DNA of 19,038 bases from CADBRN01 sp050944685. GTDB taxonomy: Bacteria; Bacillota; Clostridia; Lachnospirales; Lachnospiraceae. This document shows positions 6,672 through 15,248 of this stretch, one piece after another. Numbering within the stretch: the first letter of the stretch is position 1; every line of letters starts with the position of its first letter. The translations under genes were made by a program, and so were the position numbers. The notes under the pieces were generated by a model, which was given only the letters and a program-made list of their open reading frames with translations, was not told the origin of the DNA and did no database searches. The DNA is taken from contig JBMNRP010000032.1 of assembly GCA_050944685.1 (NCBI GenBank), forward strand, positions 1 to 19,038. Direction: 5' to 3'.

Positions 6672-7358
6672 ATGATTACGCTTACTAATGTCAGTAAGTA
6701 CTATGACAAGAGCCAGAAACCGGCGATTGACAATATATCCCTGAACATTGATCAGGGAGAGTTTGTTTTCGTCGTTGGCAACAGCGGATCAGGAAAGACC
6801 ACTCTGGTACGGCTTCTCTTGAAGGAAATCGACGCTACGTCCGGACAGATCATCGTCAACGGGAAAAACCTGACGAAGATGAGACGCAGCAGGGTTCCGA
6901 AGTACCGCCGCGGAGTCGGTGTCGTATTCCAGGATTTCCGCCTGCTGAAGGACCGCAATGTATTTGAAAATGTCGCTTTCGCCCAGCGCGTGATTGAAAA
7001 ACCGAACCGGGTGATCAAGAGAAATGTTCCGGAGGTTCTTACTCTGGTGGGGCTCGCCGACAAGTACCGCTCGCGTCCGAAGGAGCTTTCCGGAGGAGAA
7101 CAGCAGCGCGTCGCTCTGGCGAGAGCTCTGGTGAACCGCCCGGCGATTCTGCTCGCGGATGAGCCGACCGGAAACCTTGACCCGAAAAATTCCGTGGAGA
7201 TCATGAAACTTCTGGAAGAGATCAATGCGCGCGGAACCACGGTTCTCGTAGTGACGCACAACCGTGAAATCGTAAATTCCATGAAAAAACGTGTCATCCG
7301 TCTTCGCAAGGGTGTCATTATCAGTGACGAGAAGGAGGGTGTATACGTTGAAGATTAG
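6672..7358 (+). CDS. ftsE: Cell division ATP-binding protein FtsE
   Basis: A 228-residue ABC ATPase, the cytoplasmic engine of the FtsEX complex. FtsEX uses ATP to activate peptidoglycan hydrolases across the membrane (CwlO in Bacillus subtilis, PcsB in Streptococcus pneumoniae). Walker A GNSGSGKTT is at residues 36-44, the Q-loop VFQDFRLL at 85-92, the ABC signature LSGGEQQR at 139-146, and Walker B with DEPTGNLD at 159-170. The length and the ENV-F-A segment match FtsE rather than LolD-type ATPases, and the partner ftsX follows directly. A strong AGGGAGGA ribosome site precedes the ATG. It overlaps ftsX by 11 bases, which suggests translational coupling. Confidence 0.96.
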   Translation: MITLTNVSKYYDKSQKPAIDNISLNIDQGEFVFVVGNSGSGKTTLVRLLLKEIDATSGQIIVNGKNLTKMRRSRVPKYRRGVGVVFQDFRLLKDRNVFENVAFAQRVIEKPNRVIKRNVPEVLTLVGLADKYRSRPKELSGGEQQRVALARALVNRPAILLADEPTGNLDPKNSVEIMKLLEEINARGTTVLVVTHNREIVNSMKKRVIRLRKGVIISDEKEGVYVED

Positions 7359-8265
7359 TTCTGTCGGGTACGGCATCCATCAGGGGCTGAAGAACATCGG
7401 CCGGAACAAAATGTTCTCGTTCGCTTCAGTTGCCACGATGGCTGCCAGTATCTTTATATTCAGTCTGTTCTTTTCCGTCATTATGAACATCAATTTCGTG
7501 CTCAGAAATGTGGAAACAAATGTAGGAGTCACGGTTTTCTTTGATGAAAACCTGGATCAGGCGTCGATGAACAAGATCGGAGTCCAGATCCAGTCGCAGT
7601 CGATTGTCAGCCAGTGCAAATATGTTTCCGCCGATGAGGCGTGGGAGTCATTCTCCCAGGAATACTTTGAGGGCAATACGGATGCCGCGGAAGGTTTCCG
7701 CAACAGCAACGACAACCCGCTGGCTAATTCCGCTCACTACGAGGTTTACGTCAAGAGGATCGAGGATCAGGACCAGATCGTTTCCTATATCGAGGGTCTG
7801 GACGGTGTCCGTGATGTCAACCAGTCCCAGCAGGCGACGGATACGCTGTCTTCCCTGAATCGGATGATCATGATCGTGTCCGGTGTTATTCTTCTGATCC
7901 TGCTCGCTGTGTCGGTTTTCCTGATCAGCAACATGGTTTCGGTCGGAGTTTCCGCCCGGAAAGAGGAGATCGCCATCATGAAACTGATCGGCGCCACGAA
8001 TGGGTTTATCCGTCTCCCCTTCTTCATGGAAGGTGTTATCGTCGGCCTGATCGGAGCGGCTATTCCGCTGGTGATCTGGTATTTCGTCTATAACAGGGCG
8101 ATTCAGTATCTGCTCAGCAAATTCAGTATTCTTCAGGATTTCATGAACGGCCTGATGAGTGTCAATCAGGTATTTATCTATCTGGTTCCGGTCAGCCTGA
8201 TTCTGGGTATCGGCATCGGACTTCTCGGCAGTATGGTCACGATCCGGAAACACCTGAAGGTATGA
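7348..8265 (+). CDS. ftsX: Cell division membrane protein FtsX
   Basis: A 305-residue permease-like partner of FtsE. It has four membrane segments: one near residues 23-45 (SFASVATMAASIFIFSLFFS), then a large extracellular loop of about 120 residues, then three more near 172-195, 222-246 and 270-295. This is the FtsX topology; the outer loop contacts the hydrolase or its activator. I chose the TTG at 7348 because AGGAGG stands nine bases upstream inside ftsE. The open frame reaches further back but has no other suitable start. The product therefore begins (M)KISSVGYGIHQGLKNI, as FtsX proteins do. No hydrolase gene (PcsB/CwlO or M23 type) is adjacent in this window. Confidence 0.95.
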   Translation: MKISSVGYGIHQGLKNIGRNKMFSFASVATMAASIFIFSLFFSVIMNINFVLRNVETNVGVTVFFDENLDQASMNKIGVQIQSQSIVSQCKYVSADEAWESFSQEYFEGNTDAAEGFRNSNDNPLANSAHYEVYVKRIEDQDQIVSYIEGLDGVRDVNQSQQATDTLSSLNRMIMIVSGVILLILLAVSVFLISNMVSVGVSARKEEIAIMKLIGATNGFIRLPFFMEGVIVGLIGAAIPLVIWYFVYNRAIQYLLSKFSILQDFMNGLMSVNQVFIYLVPVSLILGIGIGLLGSMVTIRKHLKV

Positions 8266-8319
8266 TCTGATATTTGGTTTTCGGTGAGATTCTCTCGGAA
8301 TCCCCCGAAGGAGATTCGT

Positions 8320-9495
8320 ATGGATGAAAAATCCGTAAAAAAAATAAAAAGAAAATCCTTTTTCAGCGGTGTGATTGCAGCTCTGCTTGCAATCGCACTG
8401 CTTTATTTTATCTACATGATTTTTCCTTTCTCCGGCGGCGCTTCGCGTCCGGACACGATTCAGACCATCCGGAAGGCAAAAGAGATTCAGAGAATCATTG
8501 ATCGCCACTATCTTGGGGAGATCAATGAGCAGGACGAGACCGACACCATGTTTGTCGGCCAGGTAGCAGGACTCGGGGACCCGTATTCCCGCTATTATAC
8601 GAAAGAGGAGTACGAAAAGGTCCTGAAGGAGAGAAAAGGCACCTACACCGGAATCGGGGTCACCATCACGGAAAATACCGAAGAGAACATGGTAGAGGTG
8701 GTTTCGGTCCAGGAGGACGGTCCTGCGGACAAGGCGGGAGTCCAGAAAGGCGACCTGATCCTGAAGGTGAATGGCCAGGATGTGACCGGAAAGTCGACGA
8801 GTGAAGTCAGCGATCTGATCGAGGAGTGTGTTGGAAAGGAAATTTCCATCGATCTGAAGAGAGGTGCGTCTGGAGAAACCGTGTCGGTCAAAGTGACTCC
8901 GGGGAAGCTGGAGACAGAGACGGTGAAGAGCAGTATGCTGGACAGCACGACCGGCTATATTCAGATCACGGAATTTGCTCAGGTGACGGTGGATCAGTTC
9001 AAGGAAGCGAAAGAGCAGCTGGAGAGCCAGGGCATGCAGAAGATGATTCTCGATCTCCGGGACAACGGAGGCGGTCTGGTCAGCAGCGCCTGTGATATCG
9101 GACGCCAGATTCTTCCGCAGGGAATCATCGTCTACGAAGAAGACAAGAACGGGAATCGAACATATGAAAAAAATGAGGAGGACAACGGGTTCTCCATGCC
9201 GCTGGTTGTCCTGATCAATGAGAATACGGCGAGCGCCGCGGAAATTCTGGCGGGAGCCATCAAAGATGACGGAATCGGAACACTGGTCGGGACCACGACC
9301 TACGGGAAGGGCATCGTTCAGAACGATTACCGGCTGTCGGACGGGTCGGTCCTGAAGCTGACCGTAAAGCATTATTACACGCCGGACGGGAATGATATCC
9401 ACAAGAAGGGAATCGAGCCGGACTACGAGGTGGAGGCAGCTGATGACGGAAGTGATCCGCAGCTGGAAAAGGCGAAGGAGCTGCTGGCGGGCTGA
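8320..9495 (+). CDS. S41 C-terminal processing protease (CtpA/CtpB-like)
   Basis: A 391-residue serine protease of family S41, anchored by one N-terminal membrane segment (about residues 14-37) with the rest outside the cytoplasm. A PDZ domain (about 105-185, with GIGVTI and DGPADKAGVQKGDLI) is followed by the catalytic domain. The Ser-Lys dyad is S305 in NENTASAAE and K330 in TYGKG, 25 residues apart as in the family. Such proteases trim or degrade exported proteins; CtpB of Bacillus acts in sporulation signalling, others in the envelope. The ATG at 8320 has AAGGAG six bases upstream; a GTG at 8284 lacks support. It follows ftsX by 54 bases without a terminator, so it is probably co-transcribed with ftsEX. 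Confidence 0.92.
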   Translation: MDEKSVKKIKRKSFFSGVIAALLAIALLYFIYMIFPFSGGASRPDTIQTIRKAKEIQRIIDRHYLGEINEQDETDTMFVGQVAGLGDPYSRYYTKEEYEKVLKERKGTYTGIGVTITENTEENMVEVVSVQEDGPADKAGVQKGDLILKVNGQDVTGKSTSEVSDLIEECVGKEISIDLKRGASGETVSVKVTPGKLETETVKSSMLDSTTGYIQITEFAQVTVDQFKEAKEQLESQGMQKMILDLRDNGGGLVSSACDIGRQILPQGIIVYEEDKNGNRTYEKNEEDNGFSMPLVVLINENTASAAEILAGAIKDDGIGTLVGTTTYGKGIVQNDYRLSDGSVLKLTVKHYYTPDGNDIHKKGIEPDYEVEAADDGSDPQLEKAKELLAG

Positions 9496-9516
9496 GCGGG
9501 AACCTTTTTTCTGCGG

Positions 9517-9551
9517 ATACGACGACGCAAGATTTGCTTTCGTCGTCGTAT
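9517..9551. terminator. Hairpin between the convergent protease and uvrB genes
   Basis: ATACGACGACG (9517-9527) pairs perfectly with CGTCGTCGTAT (9541-9551), 11 pairs. It lies between two convergent genes and so probably serves as a terminator. The T tract behind it is short (TTT) on the plus strand and absent on the minus strand. A separate TTTTTT (9505-9510) lies just before it. Confidence 0.5.
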
Positions 9552-9604
9552 TTCCGTCGCGAATATGCGCGTCAGTTTCCGCCGCCGTGCTCCCGGCAAG
9601 TCCC

Positions 9605-11590
9605 TTACCCGATCTCCAGCAGGTTTTTCTTGAGCTCGATCATGCGGTCCCGCAGCTCGGCAGCCTGTTCGAAATTAAGCTCCGCGGCAGCGGCCCGCAT
9701 TTCTTTCTCGACCTGGGCGATGAGATCGCGCAGCTCGTCTGCGGACATGGACTCGGGATCTTTGGCGAACCGCTCCTCCTTTTTCGCGGTCTCCTTCGAG
9801 ATGGAGATGAGATCGCGCACGGCTTTCTGAATCGTTTTCGGCGTGATGTTGTGTTCTTTGTTATACTGTTCCTGAATGGAGCGGCGGCGTGCCGTTTCTT
9901 CCATTGCCCCTTTCATGGAGTCGGTGATAGTATCCGCATACATGATGACGTGCCCCTCCGCGTTCCGGGCAGCCCTGCCGATGGTCTGAACGAGAGAGGT
10001 CTCGGAGCGGAGAAAGCCCTCCTTGTCGGCGTCCAGGATGGCGACAAGAGTGATTTCCGGAATGTCAAGTCCTTCCCGGAGCAGGTTGATTCCCACCAGA
10101 ACGTCAAATACATCAAGCCGCATGTCGCGGATGATTTTCGTCCGCTCCAGAGCGTCGATGTCGGAGTGCAGATACTGGACGCGGATCCCCGCCTCCCGCA
10201 TATAGTTTGTCAGGTCCTCGGCCATTCTCTTCGTGAGGGTGGTGACGAGGACTTTGTTATGGTTTTTCGCTTCTTTCCGGATCTCTCCGATCAGGTCATC
10301 GATCTGACCCTCGACGGGACGCACTTCGACTTTCGGATCGAGCAGACCGGTCGGACGGATGATCTGCTCGGCGCGTAGGAGTTCATGCTCCGCCTCGTAT
10401 TCTCCGGGCGTCGCCGAGACAAAGAGAAGCTGATTGATGCGTTCCTCGAATTCGGAGAAGGAGAGGGGGCGGTTGTCCAGAGCGGACGGAAGACGGAAGC
10501 CGTAGTCAACGAGCGTCGTCTTTCTGGAGCGGTCTCCCGCGTACATCGCGCCGATCTGCGGAACGGTCTTGTGGGACTCGTCGATGATGATCAGAAAGTC
10601 CTCCGGGAAGAAGTCCATCAGGGTGTAGGGCGGCTCCCCCGGCTTCAGGCCGGACAGATGGCGGGAGTAATTTTCAATGCCGGAGCAGACCCCGGTCTCT
10701 CGGAGCATCTCGATATCGAAGTTCGTCCGCTCCTCGATGCGCTGTGCCTCGAGGAGTTTTCCGTTGTCTTTGAAGTAGCGGATGCGCTCTTTGAGTTCGG
10801 CCTCGATGTCCTTCGTCGCCCGCTGGATAGTTTCCATGGGCATGACGTAATGCGAGGCGGGCGGGATGCTGACGAAGTTCAGTTCGCGCCGGCTCTTCAT
10901 GGTTGTGAGGTCAAATTCGGTGATGCGGTCAATCTCGTCTCCGAAAAATTCGATGCGGATTCCGGTCTCACTGACGTCAGAAGGAACGACCTCGACGACA
11001 TCTCCGTGGACGCGGAAGGTGCCGCGGTGGAAATCGATCTCATTCCGCTCGTACTGAATGTCGATCAGAGAGCGGATCAGTTCGTCGCGGTCCTTCTCCA
11101 TACCCGGGCGAAGGCCGATAATCATATACTCGTAGTCTTTCGGGCTTCCCAGACCGTAAATGCAGGAGACACTGGAGACGACGATGACGTCATTGCGCTC
11201 GATCAGCGAGGAGGTCGCGGACAGGCGCAGCTTGTCGATCTCGTCGTTCCTCGAGGAGTCCTTTGCGATGTAGGTATCCGAGGAGGGGACGTATGCCTCC
11301 GGCTGGTAATAATCGTAATAGGAGACAAAGTATTCAACGGCGTTTTCCGGAAAAAATTCCTTGAATTCGCTGTAGAGCTGTGCCGCGAGGGTTTTGTTGT
11401 GGGCGATGACCAGAGTCGGCTTCTGGAGCTGCTCGATCACGTTGGCCATCGTAAATGTCTTTCCGGAACCGGTCGATCCCAGAAGTGTCTCGAACTGGTT
11501 TCCTTCCCGGAAGCCGCGGACCAGTTTTTCGATCGCCTGCGGCTGGTCGCCGGTCGGCTGGTATTCCGAGTGGAGTCTGAATTCCGGCAT
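9605..11590 (-). CDS. uvrB: Excinuclease ABC subunit B
   Basis: A 661-residue UvrB, the damage-verifying helicase-like subunit of nucleotide excision repair, which receives DNA from UvrA and recruits UvrC. The Walker A motif GSTGSGKT is at residues 38-45, the beta-hairpin segment YYDYYQPEAYVPSSDTYIAK near 92-111 inserts between DNA strands, and the DEAD-like motif is DESHKT. Helicase motifs VSATPGEYE and LLREGLDIPE...QTIGRAARN follow. A C-terminal UVR domain (LIAQVEKEMRAAAAELNFEQ and onward) binds UvrC. The length is normal. AGGAGG lies just upstream of the ATG at 11588-11590. Neither uvrA nor uvrC is in the window. I found no LexA-type box in its upstream region. Confidence 0.97.
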   Translation of the reverse strand: MPEFRLHSEYQPTGDQPQAIEKLVRGFREGNQFETLLGSTGSGKTFTMANVIEQLQKPTLVIAHNKTLAAQLYSEFKEFFPENAVEYFVSYYDYYQPEAYVPSSDTYIAKDSSRNDEIDKLRLSATSSLIERNDVIVVSSVSCIYGLGSPKDYEYMIIGLRPGMEKDRDELIRSLIDIQYERNEIDFHRGTFRVHGDVVEVVPSDVSETGIRIEFFGDEIDRITEFDLTTMKSRRELNFVSIPPASHYVMPMETIQRATKDIEAELKERIRYFKDNGKLLEAQRIEERTNFDIEMLRETGVCSGIENYSRHLSGLKPGEPPYTLMDFFPEDFLIIIDESHKTVPQIGAMYAGDRSRKTTLVDYGFRLPSALDNRPLSFSEFEERINQLLFVSATPGEYEAEHELLRAEQIIRPTGLLDPKVEVRPVEGQIDDLIGEIRKEAKNHNKVLVTTLTKRMAEDLTNYMREAGIRVQYLHSDIDALERTKIIRDMRLDVFDVLVGINLLREGLDIPEITLVAILDADKEGFLRSETSLVQTIGRAARNAEGHVIMYADTITDSMKGAMEETARRRSIQEQYNKEHNITPKTIQKAVRDLISISKETAKKEERFAKDPESMSADELRDLIAQVEKEMRAAAAELNFEQAAELRDRMIELKKNLLEIG

Positions 11591-11656
11591 GAAAATCGCC
11601 TCCTGTCCTTATCGTGCCGATGATTCCGGACCGGAAGATGAGGTCCGGTGTCATTC

Positions 11657-11684
11657 AGTATAGCACAGCCGCGGTCACATACAA
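11657..11684 (-). promoter_or_regulatory. Candidate sigma-A promoter of uvrB
   Basis: On the minus strand TTGTAT (11684-11679) and TATACT (11662-11657) are 16 bases apart. The leader to the uvrB start is about 60 bases. Confidence 0.5.
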
Positions 11685-11733
11685 AACAATATGATATTAT
11701 GCGCATCATTTTTGAAACATCTCCTGCCAAAAC

Positions 11734-11756
11734 GTGCAAAATGTAAAATATTGCAC
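11734..11756. repeat. Inverted repeat GTGCAA/TTGCAC between uvrB and ptsI
   Basis: GTGCAA (11734-11739) and TTGCAC (11751-11756) are inverted copies around an 11-base AT-rich centre. The repeat lies about 30 bases before the ptsI -35 box and 50 bases behind the uvrB -35 box. It could be an operator for either gene. A second palindrome, CTCCCGGGAG, occurs at 11769-11778. Confidence 0.3.
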
Positions 11757-11786
11757 AAAGAAAGGGCCTCCCGGGAGCGGGAATGA

Positions 11787-11815
11787 TTGAATTTTAACCA
11801 GATTCGTAATATAAT
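11787..11815 (+). promoter_or_regulatory. Strong sigma-A promoter of ptsI
   Basis: TTGAAT (11787-11792) and a perfect TATAAT (11810-11815) are separated by 17 bases. The transcript would start near 11822, about 46 bases before the ptsI start. Confidence 0.75.
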
Positions 11816-11867
11816 ATTTTTTGAAATGTATACTGTTGACCAATGAATAGGGTGAAAGGGTTTACGC

Positions 11868-13490
11868 ATGGAAAAGTTCAGCGGAAAAACGATTTTTAAA
11901 GGGATTGCAATCGGAAAAATCATGTTTTACGGGAAGAAGGAGGAGACCGTAAAGCGTTATAAAATTGAAGATACGGAAGCCGAGATCAAGCGTTTTGAGG
12001 ATGCAAAGGCTCAGGCGATCGAGGATCTGAATAAGCTGCATGACGAGGCGGTCAAAAAGGTCGGAAAAGAAAACGCCGCGATCTTCGAGGTTCATGCGAT
12101 GCTGCTCGATGACGAGGACTTCAGCGACTCGGTTCACAACTCCATCGAGACGCAGATGGTCAATGCCGAGTATGCGACGGCTGTCGCGGGTGATAATTTT
12201 TCGAAGATGTTTTCGGAGATGGAGGACGATTATTTCCGGGGACGCGCGGCGGATATGAAAGATATCGCCGAGCGCGTCGTAAACGTGTTATCCGGAAAAT
12301 CCGACAAGACCTCGTTTGACGAGCCGGTCATCATCGCCGCCGACGACCTTCTTCCGAGTCAGACCGTTCAGCTCGACAAGGACAAGGTCCTCGCGTTCGT
12401 GACCCGGGGAGGCTCCTCGAATTCCCACACCGCCATTCTGGCCCGCACGATGAATATCCCCGCTCTGATCGGAGTTCCGGTCGATGAAAGCTGGGACGGA
12501 AAACAGGGAATTGTCGACGCGCACGAGGGCGCCATCTATATCGAGCCGGATTCCGAGACGCTGAAAGAGAAGGAGGAGATCCGCGCGAAGGATGAGGAAG
12601 CGCGGCGTCTGCTTCAGGAGCTGAAGGGCAAGGACAATACGACTCTCGACGGAAAGACCATCAACCTCTATGCCAATATCGGCGGTCTCGGCGACGTGGC
12701 TTCCGTGCTGGCCAACGACGGCGGCGGAATCGGCCTGTTCCGAAGCGAATTCCTTTACATCGGGAAAGACCGTCTGCCCACCGAAGAAGAGCAGTTCCAG
12801 ATCTATAAATCCGTCGCAGAGACGATGGCCGGAAGAAAGGTCATCATCCGCACGCTGGATATCGGAGCGGACAAGAAGGCAGACTACCTGAAGCTTGACA
12901 AAGAGGACAACCCTGCACTGGGATTCCGCGCGATCCGCATCTGCCTGTCCCGTCCGGAGATTTTCGAGGCGCAGCTGCGCGCCATTTACCGCGCGAGCGC
13001 GTTCGGAACCGTCTCGATCATGTACCCGATGATCACCTCTGTGGAAGAGGTCAAGAAGGCGAAAGAGATTTCCGCCGGAGTCCGCAGACAGCTTGAGAAA
13101 GAAAATGTCCCGATGGGAAAGGTCGAGGAAGGCATTATGGTCGAGACTCCTGCCGCTGCGGTTATCAGCGACGAGCTCGCTCAGCTCGTCGACTTCTTCA
13201 GCATCGGCACGAATGATCTGACCCAGTACACCCTTGCCATGGACCGTCAGAACGCGAAGCTCGAGAACTTCTACAACCCGCATCACGAGGCGATTCTCCG
13301 CCTGATTGAGAAGGTTGTCCAGAACGGGCACAAGTATGACACATGGGTCGGAATCTGCGGAGAACTCGGAGCTGACACGGAGCTGACCGAAACGTTCCTT
13401 CAGATGGGGGTGGACGAACTGTCTGTATCTCCATCCATGATTCTTCCGGTCCGCAAGGCGATCAGAAGCAGCGTGGCGAAGAAACAGTAA
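11868..13490 (+). CDS. ptsI: PTS phosphoenolpyruvate-protein phosphotransferase (Enzyme I)
   Basis: A 540-residue Enzyme I, the first step of the sugar phosphotransferase system: it takes phosphate from phosphoenolpyruvate and passes it to HPr. The N-terminal HPr-binding helical domain comes first, then the swivelling domain with the active histidine H187 in GGSSNSHTAILA. The C-terminal PEP-binding barrel carries LFRSEFLYIG, YPMITSVEEV, NDLTQYTLAMDRQN and the GICGE cysteine motif. It is somewhat shorter than the roughly 575 residues of enterobacterial Enzyme I but has all domains. GGGTGAAAGGG upstream of the ATG provides a ribosome site. No ptsH lies nearby, so HPr must be encoded elsewhere. 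glgA follows after 27 bases. Confidence 0.96.
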   Translation: MEKFSGKTIFKGIAIGKIMFYGKKEETVKRYKIEDTEAEIKRFEDAKAQAIEDLNKLHDEAVKKVGKENAAIFEVHAMLLDDEDFSDSVHNSIETQMVNAEYATAVAGDNFSKMFSEMEDDYFRGRAADMKDIAERVVNVLSGKSDKTSFDEPVIIAADDLLPSQTVQLDKDKVLAFVTRGGSSNSHTAILARTMNIPALIGVPVDESWDGKQGIVDAHEGAIYIEPDSETLKEKEEIRAKDEEARRLLQELKGKDNTTLDGKTINLYANIGGLGDVASVLANDGGGIGLFRSEFLYIGKDRLPTEEEQFQIYKSVAETMAGRKVIIRTLDIGADKKADYLKLDKEDNPALGFRAIRICLSRPEIFEAQLRAIYRASAFGTVSIMYPMITSVEEVKKAKEISAGVRRQLEKENVPMGKVEEGIMVETPAAAVISDELAQLVDFFSIGTNDLTQYTLAMDRQNAKLENFYNPHHEAILRLIEKVVQNGHKYDTWVGICGELGADTELTETFLQMGVDELSVSPSMILPVRKAIRSSVAKKQ

Positions 13491-13517
13491 CACCAGGCGC
13501 GATGGGAGGTCATAAAT

Positions 13518-14963
13518 ATGAAAAAGGTGTTGTTTGTCGCTTCGGAGTGTGTACCGTTTATTAAAACGGGGGGACTGGCCGATGTAGTCGGCTCCCTTCC
13601 GAAAGAATTTCAGAAAGAATACTTTGACGTCCGAGTCGTGATTCCGAAATACACATTTATTCCGAATGAGTACAAGGAAAGAATGCAGTATATCACGAAT
13701 TTCTACATGGACCTGAACTGGCGCCAGCAGTATGTGGGTATTTTCTCCCTTGAGATGGACGGCATTACCTACTATTTCATTGACAATGAAGAACACTTCG
13801 GCGGAGAGCGCCCGTACGGAGGCATGCCCTGGGATCTGGAGAAGTTCGCTTTCTTCTCGAAGGCGGCGCTCTCGATTCTGCCGGTTGTCGATTTCCGGCC
13901 GGACATTATTCACTGCCATGACTGGCAGACCGGGCTGGTGCCGGTGTATCTTCATGAGCGGTTCGCCGGGAATGAATTTTTCCAGGGGATCAAAAGCGTC
14001 ATGACGATTCATAACCTGAAATTCCAGGGCATCTGGGATATGAAAACGATCAAGAGCATCACCGGCCTGGCGGATTATTATTTCACCCCGGACAAACTGG
14101 AGTACAAAAAGGACGCGAGTTATCTGAAGGGCGGACTGGTGTATGCGGATGCGATCACCACCGTCAGCAAGACGTACGCCGAGGAGATCAAAACGCCGTT
14201 TTACGGCGAGGGTCTGGACGGACTGATGCGCGCCCGCGCGAACGACCTGCGCGGTATCGTGAACGGAATCGACTACGACGTCTATAATCCGGCGACGGAT
14301 CCGATGATTAATTATAAGTACGACGCGCGGACATTCCGCCGCGAGAAAGTGAAGAACAAGACGGATCTGCAGCAGCAGCTCGGTCTGGACGTCGACCCGA
14401 AGAAGATGATGATCGGCATTGTTTCCCGTCTGACGGATCAGAAGGGGTTCGATCTGATCGCCTATATGATGGACGAGCTGTGCCAGGATGAGGTGCAGAT
14501 CGTGGCGCTCGGAACCGGTGAGGCGAAGCACGAGAATATGTTCCGCCATTTCGCCTGGAAGTACGGGAATAAGGTTTCCGCGAATATCTACTATTCAGAA
14601 GAACTCTCGCACAAGATCTATGCGGCTTCGGACGCTTTCCTGATGCCGTCCCTGTTTGAGCCGTGCGGGCTTTCCCAGCTGATGAGCCTGCGGTACGGAA
14701 CGGTTCCGATCGTCCGTGAGACCGGCGGTCTGAAGGATACGGTCGAGCCTTACAATGAGTATGAGGGTACGGGTACCGGATTTTCCTTCGCCAATTACAA
14801 CGCTCATGAGATGCTCGGCACGATTCGCTACGCGGAGCGAATCTACTACGACCGGAAGCGGGAGTGGAACAAGATCATTGATCGCGCCATGGCCCAGGAT
14901 TTTTCCTGGAAGAATTCCGCGATGCAGTATCAGGAGATGTACGACTGGCTGCTGGGTTATTAA
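13518..14963 (+). CDS. glgA: Glycogen synthase (ADP-glucose type, GT5)
   Basis: A 481-residue glycosyltransferase of family GT5, which extends alpha-1,4-glucan chains from ADP-glucose in the cytoplasm. The N-terminal substrate motif KTGGLADVVG begins at residue 16, HCHDWQTGLVP and MTIHNLKFQG lie in the N-terminal Rossmann domain, and the C-terminal domain has SRLTDQKGFDL and the EPCGLSQL catalytic segment near residues 380-388. Length and motifs are normal for bacterial GlgA. GGGAGG stands upstream of the ATG. It is 27 bases behind ptsI with no terminator between, so the two are probably one transcript. The other glycogen genes (glgB, glgC, glgD, glgP) are not in the window. Confidence 0.96.
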   Translation: MKKVLFVASECVPFIKTGGLADVVGSLPKEFQKEYFDVRVVIPKYTFIPNEYKERMQYITNFYMDLNWRQQYVGIFSLEMDGITYYFIDNEEHFGGERPYGGMPWDLEKFAFFSKAALSILPVVDFRPDIIHCHDWQTGLVPVYLHERFAGNEFFQGIKSVMTIHNLKFQGIWDMKTIKSITGLADYYFTPDKLEYKKDASYLKGGLVYADAITTVSKTYAEEIKTPFYGEGLDGLMRARANDLRGIVNGIDYDVYNPATDPMINYKYDARTFRREKVKNKTDLQQQLGLDVDPKKMMIGIVSRLTDQKGFDLIAYMMDELCQDEVQIVALGTGEAKHENMFRHFAWKYGNKVSANIYYSEELSHKIYAASDAFLMPSLFEPCGLSQLMSLRYGTVPIVRETGGLKDTVEPYNEYEGTGTGFSFANYNAHEMLGTIRYAERIYYDRKREWNKIIDRAMAQDFSWKNSAMQYQEMYDWLLGY

Positions 14964-14992
14964 ATCAACTGATTCACTCTTTGCAGGACATG

Positions 14993-15027
14993 CCTGCCGC
15001 GGTTTCCTGGAATCGCGGCAGGTTTTT
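14993..15027 (+). terminator. Intrinsic terminator after glgA
   Basis: CCTGCCGCG (14993-15001) pairs fully with CGCGGCAGG (15014-15022), followed by TTTTT. It closes the ptsI-glgA unit. Confidence 0.9.
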
Positions 15028-15036
15028 CTTTCCGTA

Positions 15037-15065
15037 TTGACATAATGCAGATAAAATGTTATGTT
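15037..15065 (+). promoter_or_regulatory. Promoter-like sequence with no clear gene
   Basis: A perfect TTGACA (15037-15042) stands 17 bases before TATGTT (15060-15065). It lies just behind the glgA terminator and more than 140 bases before the main recA promoter. It may be a second, distal recA promoter or drive a small RNA. Confidence 0.4.
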
Positions 15066-15208
15066 TACTATAGTTCAATTCTTCCGCGTCCGCGGACTTT
15101 TTCCCATGCTTTTTTCTTCCTATTGAGTGATTCCGTCCCGGCGGGTCCTTTCTGACTTTATCACGGTTTCGTCCCCTGTATTTTGCACGGGGCGGCGATG
15201 GGTTTGTC
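15066..15208. other. Gene-free stretch before recA
   Basis: No convincing coding region. It is pyrimidine-rich on the plus strand. A small GC hairpin, CCGC/GCGG around GTCC near 15084-15095, is followed by ACTTTTT and could be a weak terminator. GTGAT and ATCAC near 15126 and 15160 form a distant inverted repeat. I see nothing else. Confidence 0.3.
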
Positions 15209-15237
15209 TTGACTTTCTGAGGCGGGTGTTATAAGAT
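15209..15237 (+). promoter_or_regulatory. Sigma-A promoter of recA
   Basis: TTGACT (15209-15214) and TAAGAT (15232-15237) are 17 bases apart. The start of transcription would be near 15244, right beside the LexA box, leaving a leader of about 148 bases. Confidence 0.7.
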
Positions 15238-15248
15238 TGTCAGGTAAG

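Noticed and set aside
7648..9402. A 584-codon open frame on the minus strand across ftsX and the protease gene
   Set aside because: Same reasoning: antisense to two well-supported genes, no family motif and no ribosome site seen.
10385..11623. A 412-codon plus-strand open frame opposite uvrB
   Set aside because: uvrB is certain on the minus strand with all motifs; the opposite frame is a shadow.
12288..14549. A 753-codon open frame on the minus strand across ptsI and glgA
   Set aside because: It lies opposite two clearly real genes, has no recognisable domain, and its translation is the repetitive hydrophilic type produced by reading a strongly biased coding strand backwards.
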